DNA of 64,000 nt from Aphrocallistes beatrix (GCA_963281255.1 OY725498.1:868001-932000); one strand, 5' to 3'. Positions 1 to 13,798 are shown, numbered from the stretch's first letter. Made by a program: numbers and translations. The notes: a model not told the origin generated them from the letters alone.

Positions 1-76
1 AGCATATAAATTACGTATAAAATTTATATTATAACTCTCCCAATGTTTACACAATCGAACATGAGTGAGTCCCTAC

Positions 77-3000
77 CTGTATCTCTCCATCCAACTCCTT
101 GTTGAGCTTCCGAAGGCCTTCATTCCTGTTCTTCTCCTCCATCATGAGGGAGGAGACTTGGTGCAGAGAGGAGGAGAGGCTGCTGGCTTTCTGCTGACAC
201 TCCTGTGCCAGTTTATTCGCGCTGTCTCTCTCCTCCTCCAACTTCCTGAACTTCTCCTGTCCCCCTGCCCCCCCGGCCGTCTGAGCAGCGTCTTTCTGTG
301 TGTTGGCCACGAGAGTGCGGAGAGATTTCACCTAAATCGAGTAATGTTGAATTATACTTCTGTTCATCAGAAGTGGGATAATTAGATGTAACGGTAGACT
401 GAGTTACTTCACAATATTAACGAGTAATTGTTCTAACTTATTGCATTTCTATCATTAACCTCGCAGTACTCTTACAATGGTGGTATGCTACAGTACGAAA
501 TAAGAGCACATTGTTAATCTAAGCATTCCATTCGCACTTAATTTCTCTACGGAGAGAATAGATTTCTATTGGCTATAACTACTCACCTCTTCCAGGATAG
601 AAGTAGTGGCTTTAGAAGCTGTCTTGAAAGGTTGGAGCTGCGTAATGAGGGTGTCATTCTCTGTCTTGTAGAACATGATGGAGTTCTTATAATGCTCCAC
701 TTTCTGCTGCAACTGAGTGCACTGCAGTTGTAGAGCCTTCACTCTCTCCTCAGCTGGAGTTCTGTCCCGAACCACAGCGTCCCACTGCTTAAGGAAATAG
801 TCACTTCCTTTCTGAGCGATCTCCTCGCGAGCTGTGGACACCATCTTGATGCTGGCTCTGAAATCTTCCAACTTCCTGGTCACGTCCTCACTTCGAGCGT
901 TTATGCAGACAACCTGGTTGAGATCAAACATTCATATCGTGGGTATACTTGACAGAACATTCGGAAAATTTTGAGAAAGTTATTTGTTAATAACTAAATT
1001 CTGGCATGTTCTTGCGATTCAAGCAGATTTTTTTTATTTTTTTAAAAAAGTAATTGATGGGGTGTAACATAAATTTACTCAGTAATACAAAAAAAAAAAA
1101 ACAGAAAAGAAGTGAAGTTGCATTAAAGTTGAAGAGGTGAGTTAGTGGAATGTACTAATTTAGTACAAAAGAGTAAGGTTAGGCAATAAGGAAGTGAACA
1201 CATCACATGGCAGTTCATCATGACCCCAATAAAGGAGGAAAGGTAATCATTGATAGCTAATCTAACCTCAACATTAGTAGCCATGCAAGAACATAATTCT
1301 ATACTTTAAAGCTAGCCATGTTGAATAGTGAAAGAGAGCAATGGTTGCCATTACGAAATTACTTCAAAGAATACGGAAATATTGACTTTTTCAAATACTA
1401 GTAACAAATATCGTTTTACAAATGCAATTAATTTGTATGAACTTATTGAATCACCTATTTTGTAAGGAATTTTAAGAAATCTTACATAAATACAGCCACA
1501 ACTCTACCTGTCTTGATAAGGTGTCGAGCATTTTCTGGTGAGCAGAAGCGCCGTGTAGCTCCGTCTTCTTCAGCTCGCTGATACGCTGCAGGAGAACTTT
1601 ACGGAGAGACGGCAAGAAGCCTTTATTATCTGCGGTTCCATCAAGAACATTCGCCAAACCCTAGAGTAAATAAGAGTTGAGGATTATAAGTATCTAGTGC
1701 TAGTTCCCAAATAATAAAATTCTCAAGAACTTGTATATTACGAATTCGAATTTGATCAATCATTTTCTGAAGCACATTTATCAAAATAGAAAAGCTTTGG
1801 CGACTAATCTCCAAAAATTGGCATCAAAACATGTTATAAGTTAATTTATTGACAAATCCGTTATGAACTCTTAAGCAGGGCGGTTGGTAAATATTTTGCA
1901 TTTTCAGCGTTATTGATTCGATTTTTAATATTTTGACTGGGTTCAATTGATTGAGTAATGAACCTATAACTTAGCAAGGAGGGGGTCACTGGGTAACATA
2001 CTAATTTGGCTGAGAATGCAACGTTATTGAATAATCAACCAGGGTGTATCGTACGCATTTGTGTAATTCAATAGGAAAATAACAGTTGTGTTGTATATTC
2101 TAGGAAGAGATATACACAATAGTTCGGTTTAGAGTGATTCCTGAATTTACGAATTCAGTTTCTGAAAGTTGAATTCACATTCGCACATCCTTCAATTGAT
2201 TCCCATTATCCCATACCAAGAAACAGTGAATTCCATCCATTTATATTAAGATTAGGTTAGATGCCATCAAACTCTTTGCTATTAAAAGTAACTCCAAGGA
2301 TATCGATCTACACTGATAGAAATGAAATAACTTTGTACACCGTTATTAAGTTATATGGCACTCCTCAAAAGCTGTATAAAACTTGATTTCCCTCAATATC
2401 TATGCACAATATATGATTAGGAAAATGATCGACACTCCATTGCATCTGTGTATTCCTATGAGTGTAAGTGCCTCATGGAGTATTCGTCTATGAAATAACT
2501 TCCTTTGTAGCTTATAAGACTGCATTAATAGCGTAGCATAATCTAATCAAGATATTAGGAGATAGCCTATCAATCTGCTCCAATTACACAATAGTCGCGT
2601 CAACTTTATCTAATCTCACATTCTGTGCGAGCGATTTGATTCCCACTATTGCATCCAGGCATCGTCATTCGCCCGATGATTCACTCAATGACGGTGAACT
2701 ACTATGACTGATTAACCGTTAATATTGCATTGCACGTGATAAGAAGGATGACACGTAGTTATATGAGGTTTCTAGTTGCAGAGGAATGAGATCAGACAAA
2801 TTACAACTCTAGGTTCAGGTAGTGTCAGCCCCATGGGAGGATTAAAATTAGCATTTGAGTGAAGAAGGGGCGACTGACGATAGAAGGAGGTCCACAGAGT
2901 ACGTGCAGGGGAATTAGCCCATTAAATCTAAAATAATTGAATGAATAATGCTTATAAAATCAATATAAACTATTAGCTGTGCAATAGTCATACGTATTTG

Positions 3001-5366
3001 AAAGTCATGCTGTCTATCGAACGTAGTCAAATGCTTGTTTAACCTAAGTTTTCAAATTCTAAGAAGGTATGACATCCTGATTTAATTAAATTCCAGAGTT
3101 CACAACCAGTAAAGTCAGGGTATTGTTCATTAGCCACAAAATGAAAATGGACTCGCAACAGAAAGCCAGAGAAACGCAAGGAAGTTGAGCATTGATTCAT
3201 GCATATGAATCAAAGGATGACGGAATTCTTTGTGAATGAGGAAAGAATATTCAAACAGATTCGTAATCCTAGCCAGTTTGCCACATAATCAAACAATTCC
3301 GCGTGAAAGAGTGAGGCAGTATTGAAATCTATTGAGACAACATGGAGCATTCAGGTTTGCAGAATATTTAGTTAATCACTCTCAGGCACTACCTTTCTTG
3401 TCTCGAGATGTTATTGGCTAGCCACGAACTAGTCTTGCATACACTGATTAAAATATGCCAGAGATAAGAACTGAGTCTGATTAAGTGATTTAAGAGTCAT
3501 TAGTGTAAATAGCTCGGTATCTAAATTAAATTGTAAGCTAGGGATATTTCATTAAACAGCTGGTGAAAAGATTTAGCGCAGATAACTTCAGATTGTGTGG
3601 ACATAGTTGAAGACTTTCAATAATAATAACAAAACGGTGGAATGTCGCACAATACTGTGAAATATATGTAAAACAGTTTCAGGTGTTAGCGATTAGCTGT
3701 TTATCAGAAATAATTTGTTGACAATGACTTGCATATGCTACTGCTTGATAACATCAAAAAGCATATATTATCACCAAATTACAAATATATTCTAGCACAG
3801 TGAAGACATCATAAAACAGCCAGGAATATTATGTCAAATTTGTAATATGAAACGAGCAATTTGTGATTATAATATGCTAAAGGAAGTATGTGCAAATATT
3901 GTTGAAAGTATGACAATTGCATGAAATTGAGAATAAGTTTATGAACAAAATTTCCACTAAGTTTGTAGTTAGCTCAATTGGAATGAAGTAAACGAATTTA
4001 AAATTGTCGTATTTCTCACAAACAAGAATTCAGTGTGAAATTTTGATTTACTGGACTGAGCTCAATAAGAGTGATAATCAACATCAGTCGACAGAAAACA
4101 AACAATCAAATGAATGAATGTGATGGAAACAAAATAATATCTTCGAAAGGGATTCCAATCCCTAATCTTCGAATAGTAGCCGGGTGGTCCTAAGTGTCTG
4201 ATGAAAACAAAATTACAGATGCATGGGTGGAATTTTCCAATGAATATAACCGCACGAGTGATTGGATACACGGTAGGAGGTAGGGTATTATAAAGCCCTC
4301 CAGAGATACGCTCCTAGTCTCAAATCCCTAAATTTGCATACGCCTAAATCGATAAATAGCATTATAATATAGGGTAAATTTGGTAATATTCTAAATTTCC
4401 ACGCTCCTAAACACTTTCGGGCTTAAAATCATACGCTTAATGTAGCGTCTCGCGCTCCTAGATAATCCATTGGTAGGAGGGATAACTTTATTCTCAGGGG
4501 TATCAAACATTAGTGGTACTCTCTACGGGGGTGATTATTCGAGGATGGGCTACTATTCGAGTAGACGCGGTACTCCCAACTGTAAGAATGACAGAGGACT
4601 TACGGCGCCGTCGCAGTTGAGCATCCTGTAGACCTCCACGAGTAGCATGGCGGGGGAGAGCTCTCCGTCCGACAGCTGAGAAGAACCGAGGTGTGACACG
4701 GGGACAGAGCTGGAGAGAAGGTTGGAGAAATAGTGGCCGGACTCGTCAGGGGAGACGATGCTCTGGAGCCGTATCTCCGTCTCCAGCTGATCCAGCCGCT
4801 TCTTCAGTACTGGGATATGTTTGTTCTCCACTTCCAACTTGATCACCTGCAACAATTCGGTAATACTCGAACACGGATAGCTATGCTCGTATCCAGCTTC
4901 AATACGCATATTATCTCGTATTGCAATTATCTGTATTTTATACTAAACATACCTTTTCGCGGCTTATTTCGAGGTTCCGCTTGACTTCTCTGAGAATCTT
5001 GATCTGGATTGGGTGGAGAGGGGGGAGCCCGCCCAAGGACGGGGGTTTGGTGGAGGTGAGAGAGGAATTGGACTCTGTTCCGTGGGATGAAACGGATCGC
5101 ATTGAAGCGGTTTTCATATCAAGTTTGGGAGTTAGTGTGTAAGTACTCGTTTCTGAAGTGGGAAGGGAAGAGAGATCTTGAAAAGTTTGTTGTTTTTGAA
5201 TTGGTGAAATGTCAGGGTTTTTATTAGTAGAATTCGCGAAAGTGTGAGCAATCTCTGTACTATTTCGAGGTTCCAAAGTTTCAAATTCTGAATTATTTAG
5301 GTGTAGAATAGCCTGTTTTGAAGGATCTGAACTATTTATACTCGATGATGTGTCAGAGTTGGCCAT
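77..5366 (-). CDS. Coiled-coil protein, unrecognised; 5' part of gene, 3' end off the window
   Basis: I do not recognise this gene. Five exons can be read on the minus strand with GT-AG borders: 4953-5366 (start codon at 5366), 4604-4846, 1508-1660, 587-913 and 77-331, after which a donor leads off the left edge. All five exons are multiples of three and all joints are phase 0, giving 464 residues so far. The first exon is Ser/Thr-rich and likely disordered (about residues 1-115), followed by PLHPIQIKILREVKRNLEIS, the start of a charged helical region. Later exons carry heptad-like stretches such as KRLDQLETEIRLQS, VKALQLQCTQLQQKVEHYKN and FRKLEEERDSANKLAQECQ. A cytoskeletal, centrosomal or trafficking scaffold is possible, but nothing specific supports any one of these. 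Confidence is high that the gene is real and low on function. Confidence 0.75.
1661..4603 (-). other. Long intron of the coiled-coil gene
   Basis: This 2.9 kb intron lies between exons 2 and 3 of the preceding gene. It is AT-rich, with scattered stops in all frames. I saw no RNA gene, no clear transposon ends and no coding exon. A 69-codon open frame near 4062-4271 has no supporting splice sites or family resemblance. Confidence 0.6.
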
Positions 5367-6882
5367 GCCTTGACTTTTGTATAATATGTAAGATGTATAT
5401 ATATAGTGTATGAGCTAAAACAATGGAGTGGATCGCAAAGAATGTTTAGAAATATACTTGATAATTCATCAAAAGTAAAAGAATGGAATTCGTGGATTCC
5501 AAAGAATTTAGACTCTATTATTCAGAAAATATGTAGAATTTTGATCAGAAAACCAACGTAGAATTTTGATCAGAAATCCAACGTAGATTTTTGATCAGAA
5601 ATCCAACGTAGATTTTTGATCAGAAATGTGGAATTTCAACACTTAATTAAATATAAATTCCACATTTCTGACCAAAATTCTACAAAAAACAGTATTTTCT
5701 AATCAAAATATAGTCTCAGAATTTATCCAGTTTCAATTACAATAGTTAATTAGTGTAAAATTTGCATTGCTCGATCTTGATAAATTCCATCAGCAAATCA
5801 AAACGTTCATGCGGACATATAATAATTCATTGAATATACTGAACTTGGTCTTCTAACGAACATAATCATTTAGAATGAATGGATGGTAGGGAAGCAAACT
5901 AATAATGAAATCTCTTACTAATTAATATATATAGTATGGTAGGAGGATGCATGACACTTCTAAAGTCTAGACGTTCTAACAGACCGCAATTAACTCCAAA
6001 TCCAATTCAGAAGTCCTGGAGTGATGAACTTGCATGGACAGCATTCTTCAACTAATTAAATGGGGATTAATCACAACTATACACTTGTATGTAACTCCTC
6101 TTATTCCATAGTGTTTCATTGCAGAATTTTATAAGTTAATTAATTAAATATCTCGCACAGTTAACTAGGATCAATTGCTAGCTTTGATGCCGCTAATAAC
6201 TACGTGATTGTAGCTGAAGTATTTAAAAATAAATTAAAAAATGTAAACGAGTTGAATAAAGCATACATCCATGGTGAATAAGATATCATACTTCATAACA
6301 TGGATTGAGAAAATTATATAGACAAGCACACTTGTGCAGCGAGGCTAGCGAACACTTCGTGACAACAGAGTGATAGCTCCATTAAAACACCAACAAGAGG
6401 TGTGAAAATATGTATGTATGAGTAGATATGTTAATAACTCCTTAATTAATGACATTATAACAATTTAACCTGAAAATACGTATTCTATATAGGGAGGTAC
6501 CCTATTAACCGTTGAGATACCATCAAAATACACAGTATGTGGCGAAGGTGTTAAAATATGAATATACAGTTAGTATAAAATGGTATAATTTAGTAAAAAG
6601 GAGAGACAAAATTCTTGTTTTAAATTTTGAAGCTCTGGGATGGTTGCAGGATGCCACGCACCGACATCTGAAAAGAGAGAATTGTAAAAACAACAGTGTT
6701 ATAATATTAATTAGCAGATCAGCAGTAACAAAATAAGAAAGTGAAGAACAACATAAATTCCTTAAAAATACTCTCCTACAACTCAGAGGACACACATTAG
6801 AATAAAAGTTACATCAGTAAAGAGGATTAAATTAATTGAAGTCAGAAACTGTGTCCAACAATATCTACAGCCATTCTGGAAG
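5367..6882. other. Intergenic region between two minus-strand genes
   Basis: This holds the upstream region of the coiled-coil gene and the downstream region of the smoothelin-like gene. Apart from the short tandem repeat at 5533-5683 I see nothing to annotate. A short open frame at 6512-6736 has no family resemblance. Confidence 0.5.
5533..5683. repeat. 25-bp tandem repeat (about four units) with an inverted copy
   Basis: Four units of a 25-bp motif (gtagaattttgatcagaaa then tccaac, with small changes) run from 5533 to about 5631. A single inverted copy follows at 5660-5683, so the transcript of either strand could form a hairpin. The unit contains TGATCA. It is probably a local repeat in the promoter-side flank of the coiled-coil gene. 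Confidence 0.7.
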
Positions 6883-9800
6883 TTACTTCTTTGCTTCTGC
6901 TTGCTTTCGAAGACGTTTTATTCTCCGGATTTGTTTTCTTTGCTCGTAGGTAAGACTCGGATCTCGCTCATCAAGAGTGAGTAGATACTCATCCGTGTCC
7001 TTGAAAGTTTGATCGTTTGACTCCGGAGGCGTGACCGTATCAGTCGTAGAAGAGGTGCTATTCGGGGAAGAAGGAATTTTGAGAGGAATTTCATCTATCG
7101 CGAGCGAAATCTTCAGCTCTTTCTGAGGTTCAGCTTCCGATTTAACTGATTGGGGGGAGGACGTGTCGAGGGATGGAGCTGAATCGAGGAGGAGATCATC
7201 TAACGACTCTGACTTCTTCTTCCTGTAACTACTATCCAGTGAGTATGCGTTATAAGAGGTAGGCTCGAGAGATTTGTAAGAGGTTTTCTTCGGGGAAGTA
7301 TAGGGAGATGAAATCTTTTCGCTACCCAGTTCATTCCGCGTTGTCGTTGGCAGTGACTCAATGGCAGGAGGGGTCCTAGCAACTGGTTTTTCTTTCTCTT
7401 CAACTGGTTCTACATTCTCATTAGAAATAAAGTCGTTAGATTTCGTGAGTGTCGCATTCTTATGAAGCCTGTTGGAGGTGTTAGGTGGCTCTCTCCGAAT
7501 CTCATTCTGTGCTGGGTCGATTCGGAGTTGAGTACCAGTGGTCTTCGGTCCTGTTGTCGGCTGTTTATTCTCGAACGAAGCAGTGAGTCCTTTCACGCCG
7601 GCCTTTGTGAGGAGTTTATTCTCAATTCTTTCTATCACCTCAGGAGGTGCATCGGACCTGACTCTGCGGATTTTGGGTCCAGTTTCTTCTTTTGAAGTTT
7701 TCTTGTAAACTTCCTGAACCGAATGCCTAATTAGAAAATAAAAATTTATAAACAATTATTCCAACTTTACATAGTTGGGGATAAACGAGGATAAATGACT
7801 TACTTTTTAATATTGTTAGTGGTAACGGTTGGAGTTAGTTTCTGATAGGTAGGTGGACTGCTGGCAGGCAACGAAGCAGTTGAACTAGCAGCAGTAGTGG
7901 TAGTGGCAGTGGCAGTGGTGCTAGTAGTACTAGTGGTGGCTGTAGTTTCGTTAGCAGGATCCTCTGGAATCGGGATTTCGAGTTTCTCGAATAGAAACGA
8001 AGGTTCTGTGAAGTACCAAGAAGGCTGTTCATCCATTCCTTCGAAATCAATCACTCTTGCCTGCAAACAAAGATCAAATCAAATCAATCTTAAATGAAAG
8101 GTTTTGTGTGAAGAACATTTACGCACCTGTAATATCTTCAGGAGGACCTTGTGGATGATGTCAGCATCATGGTGTATTATTTTCACGACATCTGCCTCAG
8201 TGATGTGACAGCCAATAGAACGAGCGGACTCGACGGCCAATGTCATGTTCTCCTCAACAGCTGTTTTAATGTCTGCATCAGTCGCATTGTCTGCAAAAGA
8301 TAGCCATGAATTCAGATTTACTCATTATTAACTTTGTACCAGGGATACACAAGAACAGTTCTTTGAAAGAGAATATACATTTAACGGAGTTGCAATTGTC
8401 AGAAGCAGAGAGTTGTCATTAGTCAAAATTTACTCAAATTAGTAGATATCAAGTATTATGTAACTGGAAAATATTTATTTTTATCCATGGTTGAATTGCA
8501 ATTAACTACGCAATCTGATTTTTCACAGACACTATTGAATTCTGAAGTTATTAGTCAGAATTCGTACCTCCAGTTCTGGTCACGTTCTTACTTTGTCCGA
8601 ACTTATTGATTGTTCTTGCCAGTTTTTTTTCTGAAAGTATTATTCGCAGACTCGAGAAACCCGCTCTGACAGAGTTAGAACTCATTAGAAGCGTCCTGAC
8701 TAAGTCAGAAGTTGAGAAACCCATTCAGACAAAATCATTAGTTAAACTCTGACAAATGCAGTCTCATAACAATTTTTTTCTAACTCATGTGTTACAAGGT
8801 ACATCTCCTGATACGTACAAATTCAACCAAAAATTTTAACGTGGAAATTAGACCGAGAGCATATATCCATATTCAATAGTAACACTTTGGCCTCAAACAT
8901 CTTACACACAGAATGGCTACTCAACGACAAATTAACCCATTTCAGATGGTTCTACCAGTATGCCTTGAAGATGGCTGATTACCAAGTAGTGTATTCATGT
9001 AACTCACCGCTGATATCTGTGAGGCAACGCATGTCGACTGTATTCCTCTTTGATACGTTGATGAGCCGGCTGTGAAAGGGAATATTATATATCAATAACA
9101 TGTGTTTGTAAAACGCAACCATTTTACTTTGAACATGCAAAACAGTGTATGACCGTCCAAAGTACAGATTTCCGTACTTACCATAGTATTCTCGGGTCAG
9201 CAGAAACTAGATAGAGACTCTCTCCTGTGGGAATAATCTTCTTGATCGGTTTCAGTTCTCTGTTGATGTACTCTGTCAAGCACTGCTGGATCTGTTGCTT
9301 GGAGAGATGTTGGATTGCTAAATCAGTTCAATACTAAACTATTTGCGGTTCATTTAGCACAATAGGCTATAACAAGTTATTACACATTGTCACATGGTTG
9401 CTGCCTATTTTTAAAAAACACTTTTAATTATTAAAGGAATACCAACACAATCATCAAAAATGCATACGTCCCTTTTATCTCCAATGAAAAACTATCGAAA
9501 ATTAATGTACTATACTGAATAGACATTTATTATATAAATCTATTGAAGAACTTACTGATAGCATCTGGACCAATATCGATAGAATCCAAGGTTTTAGCTC
9601 GTCTCCGTGTCTCACTACATTGAAGTATGATCAGTAAATAACATTGTTCATGACGGGATATTTAGTACAAAATAGAACTGTGCTTACCCTGCATCACTGT
9701 CATTCTTTAACGGCTCCTTTCTAGAAACAGGCGGGGTTCTAGAAGTCAAAGCTTTATCTCCATTGAATCGTATCCTTTTCTTCAGATCCTAAATAACATC

Positions 9801-12624
9801 CATCACACACAAGAATTTATAAATATCAGACATTCCTAAACATACGTTAGAATCTCCATTTAATTTGGTGGAGTTGAGATGGTCTGTGGGAGTAGGGTTA
9901 AGTAGGGAGTTGGAGGTTTTGGAGGTCTTAATGTCTCTCGAGTTAGAAACGGCGGTGTAGGATTTTCGCACTCCGTTCTCTAGCTGAGGCGGTGAGCTGT
10001 TATGACCATTGGCTACGATTGCAGACTTGGGGCGTAGTAACTAAATAAATTGGAATTAATACATTAAATATGCGAAATAAAATAATATTTTAAACAAATA
10101 CTTATATGTTTGTTGGTTGAGGGATTTTGAAACATTTTGCGAAAAGTGTAAAATATAGATTATTTGTTTATTGAATAAATAATATAGCTTACAACGCGAA
10201 TCTGAACACTTCGACTCCTCTTCATTTGATCAGTAAATAATGAATATCAAACCACGTCGTATTTATAATAATCTTAGCAAGGGAATGCATGCAATAGCGA
10301 GACAAAGCGAATATCGTGTTCGTGTTCAAAGTATTCTTGTATCAGAAGGGACTTTGTACAGAATGGAATTTAATTAAGAGTTCAAAGTAACGAAGCCAAT
10401 CAGAGAACAGAGCTGCAATTCGTGCTATTTCGAGTACTGTCATACAGTGCATAGTCAAGGTACATGTCAAGCTGAATGTAACATCGGATGAGGTATTAGA
10501 TGAGGTATTACATGGATAAAGTATTGAAATAGTGATTGTTCATGACAATTGGCACTCAGTTGACTATGACCTATGTATTATGCAAGACGATGAGAAGATC
10601 GATTATACATTCTTAAGCAATGAAACATTTTCTTTCAAAGTAATTACTCCCCAAAAGTAAGCCAGTACCTTGGAAAGTAAGGCTAATGGAAAGAGAGATG
10701 TCCAACTGACGACAAAGATTATTCGTTTCAATAAACGAACGATATGAAACCAATTTAATCCATTATAATTATGCGTAAGCGATATTCACAGTACTAAAAC
10801 CGGAACAATGGAATCGAGCAAGGAAGAAATGACCACAAATTAAGTTAACAGATTCTACGACTACAGTGCGAGTACACTGGTTCTATATCAGGCAGAACTG
10901 AATTTCAATGAGATAATTTGATGAGAAGTGTCCAGGTGTTGCTCTTACCTGTTTTCCACTAGCAACATCTGGTGTACAGGACTACGCTACAGATCAGATT
11001 AGAAGCTGTGGCATCAACGCAAGCTGCAAACTTGGTCAAGTTAATATTGCAACATTTAAACCACTCATCAGAGAAGGAGATAGCAAAACATAGGTAATTT
11101 TTTCACAAATGGTTGAGTTATTAAACTCACAAAGTTTATAAAAAACATTGATAATAACTGATGATCCTTTTATCCGCTATAAAATAAAATTTCAAATAGT
11201 GTTCTCTCAAATGTGGCGCCATTATTCACAACCACTATAAAATAATTGCCAAAACAGAAGCGCTTCAATGCTATCATCACCTTTATAAGTACAAAACAAT
11301 CTCTAAAGATATTTCGCTAGATCATTATTTGATCAGATAAGCGGTAGAAAGATATCTCTATTTCTAGAAAAACAAGTGCACAATTCTGAACTGTGTAGGT
11401 TCAGTTTCGGTTAGAGAGAGACCCACACAGGATGAATCAGTTATTGATAAGTATGGCATCATCCTGCATAGAGTCCGCTTATACGCACATATTTCAAGAA
11501 TTTCGGACAAAACAGAATAATTGAAACCTTATTTTGGAACTTATAAAGAGATGGACAGTTTGCGTAGATGGTTTTAGAATTTTGAAGGGAAAAGATCTAA
11601 GCTAAACTTTCACAGCTTATTCAAATTGCTAGATGGATTCCAAAGGAACATCAGAATATCCTGAAATAGTTTTCGAAAAACTTAGTTTATAAAGTCCAGA
11701 GATTGAGGAAAGTTAGTCGGTGAAACAAACAAGTCACAATCTCGTCTACATTACGTACACAGTATAAACATTTTGATAACAAGTAGTTCATAATTTTTAA
11801 CAAATATCGGAAATCTTTAACTTAAAGTGAGTGTATGGCTCATCTCATTAATGGCTAGTTTTTTTATAATTCAAATAGAATGAGATTCTCTATTAAAGTC
11901 TAAACCGATTTTCTGTATGTCAGCAACATTTTGGTTGTACGAAATTCAATACGAACTTGTACCAATTGCCCTACTAACCATTTTAGCTAGTGTTAACCGA
12001 GTTAATAAAGGCGCATTAATCCTATCGCCTAATCAGCTGATAGTTTCTATGTGTGAGTACTGAGTAGGTGTTCAAACCATTTAATCAATAAGGCCGTAAT
12101 TATAATTAAATCCGTTTGGAGAGCTGTAATAACTCAGTTAATTGCTCGAAGAAACTTTGAGCCACGCAATAGTGAAAGATGAAATTTACTTAAGAGAACA
12201 AATGAAATTCGAATTGTTTTTTAATTAACTAGAAGTCTAAATGGATTGAAGATCTGAACTCACCGAATCAGAATCAGTTTTCTGAATTGCAGTCTCATCA
12301 TTGCCAGCTGCAGGTACGTGTCCAGAGTTAGTCCCCCGTTTCAACTCTCTCATTTTATTACGGATCGCATGTCTGTCTTGATATGACGCAGCCGTCTTTA
12401 GCTAGACAAAGTTCACAATAACCACAGACTCATAAAACAACTCAAATCAATCCTTCAAAATATTCTAAGATAACTCAACTAAGAATAAATTAAACATTAT
12501 TCACGTAGTTGACAGTTCTATTAAATGAGCCTTACAATGGCTTAACTCAACTAATGCTTATCTTTATTAAAAGGTGCTAACTATCAACCTGTTCTTCAAG
12601 CTGCCGGTATTCTTCCGTCTCCAT
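6883..12624 (-). CDS. Smoothelin-motif protein with a fimbrin-like calponin homology domain
   Basis: Ten exons join in frame to a 663-residue protein: 12589-12624, 12264-12401, 9846-10040, 9688-9788, 9556-9614, 9182-9317, 9008-9069, 8127-8290, 7804-8060 and 6883-7726. The N-terminus (residues about 3-34, EEYRQLEEQ then LKTAASYQDRHAIRNKMREL) resembles the smoothelin motif DUF1136. Residues about 178-297 resemble the first calponin homology domain of plastin/fimbrin: ILCRLINVSKRNTVD matches the family's VLCKMINLS..TID region, and LAVESARSIGCHI matches its LALNSA.AIGCHV helix. The rest is Ser/Thr/Pro-rich. The last 25 residues (LTYEQRKQIRRIKRLRKQ) look like a second smoothelin-type motif. A role as an actin-linked cytoskeletal protein is inferred. 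Known smoothelins carry a different, C-terminal type-2 CH domain, so the architecture is unusual. Confidence 0.8.
10041..12263 (-). other. Intron of the smoothelin-like gene
   Basis: This is a 2.2 kb AT-rich intron between the exon ending KTDSDS and the exon beginning LLRPKSAI. I saw no coding frame, RNA gene or transposon terminus in it. Confidence 0.55.
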
Positions 12625-13300
12625 TGGCTATTCAGTAATGAAATAAAAAATAGAAACCTTCAATGGTCGAGTATCAATTGTCAATAAATGAAACACAGAG
12701 CTATTTATACCTCAACGAGTCCAGTGGCTAATAAATCACAGTGAATCCTAGAACACAAGGTAGGAGAGAACTAATGTTACGGCGGTTATGCAATCAAGTA
12801 AATTAATTACTGTTAAAATCGATCATCAGCAGGTAGAATGATTATGTCCTCAGGACGGATGTTAAGATCATTTATTCAACAGTGTGTACCACATCTGTGG
12901 TGAACTGTAGCTCAGCTAATCTTACGAGTCAAATATAATAAAGCTGACTCTGCTGCCCTCGAATATTGGTTTCGATACAAGCCTCAATGCGTATTATATG
13001 AAGCAAATTGTTCCAGTGCATACTGTTCTATCAAAGATGTGTATTGGGAAATCAGAATCTGTCTGATCTGCTAAATGGGAAAGACAGTTCTATGATTCAC
13101 AATGTTAAATCGAATTCTACCCAAAATCAAACAAATGAAAACGCATAACTATTACATGTTGAAACCTGTAAACTAGGAAACGCAAATCAAAGAAACTATT
13201 TGTCTAATTTAATTAATGTTGAACCAAACCAAATTTGCGTAATAATATTCATCAATGAAAATCTACATGCGTGGACCAAATGTGTCATGAATTAATTATA

Positions 13301-13380
13301 ACAAGCGCGCTTCGCTTGCTTGCGCTGCGCGGCTGGCGGACACTTTGTGTCCGCCGGAGGCTCCCTTCGGTCGCCTGGGT
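13301..13380 (+). repeat. Dispersed GC-rich module (about 75 bp), forward copy
   Basis: This GC-rich block stands out from its AT-rich surroundings. It starts acaagcgcgcttcgcttgct, contains nested short inverted repeats around GCGCTGCGCG and GGACACTTTGTGTCC, and ends with a TCGCCTGG-like segment. Related blocks lie at 14000-14085 (diverged), 20513-20574, 36047-36123, 37888-37914 (short), 60526-60600 and 61088-61162. In at least three places it sits at the end of an AT-rich repeat cluster, so it is probably the terminus of a non-autonomous mobile element. Confidence 0.7.
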
Positions 13381-13503
13381 TCACATTGGTTAATTATAAG
13401 GGAAATAACATATCTAAATATGTCCATCTTAGTGTTAATTAAAATCGATTTCACTCGAAAAATCACCAAATTTGTCAATTTTAAATTTTTTGATGCGTAA
13501 TGA

Positions 13504-13690
13504 TGACGTCATAACAAAGTGATGAGTCATCATTTTTTGATGAAAGTCGCATCATATGTGAGGTATGTTAGTATACAGATTCTATTAAAATTTCAGCCTT
13601 CTATCTCCAATAATGGCTGAGTTATGCCCGAATAACTGTGTTGCTTAACTTTTAAAAATGTGACAATGACGTCATAATTCCATGATGAGT
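13504..13690. repeat. Duplicated block carrying TGACGTCA and TGAGTC motifs
   Basis: Two related blocks about 163 bp apart each contain a perfect TGACGTCA palindrome (13504-13511 and 13667-13674) followed about 12 bases later by TGAGTC (13523 and 13685). TGACGTCA is the CREB/ATF consensus and TGAGTCA the AP-1 consensus. Because the flanking text is also shared, duplication of one repeat is the simplest explanation. Regulatory activity is only a possibility; the PCYT2 start is about 2 kb away and on the far side of the gene. Confidence 0.45.
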
Positions 13691-13797
13691 CGACATTTTG
13701 CTATGAACTCAGAACTTACTGGAGCCATAGCCAAAAGACTCCCACATGCCAAAAATCAACCTTCTGCGCCCGGCAGTTTCTTCAATCAATTCGTAAC

Positions 13798-13798
<1 letters not shown>

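Noticed and set aside
4062-4271. 69-codon minus-strand frame in the intron of the coiled-coil gene
   Set aside because: AT-rich, hydrophobic by chance, with no splice sites in phase with the neighbouring exons.
13504-13690. CREB/AP-1 enhancer
   Set aside because: The motifs are perfect, but both lie in copies of one duplicated block far from any promoter on the right side, so the repeat explains them.
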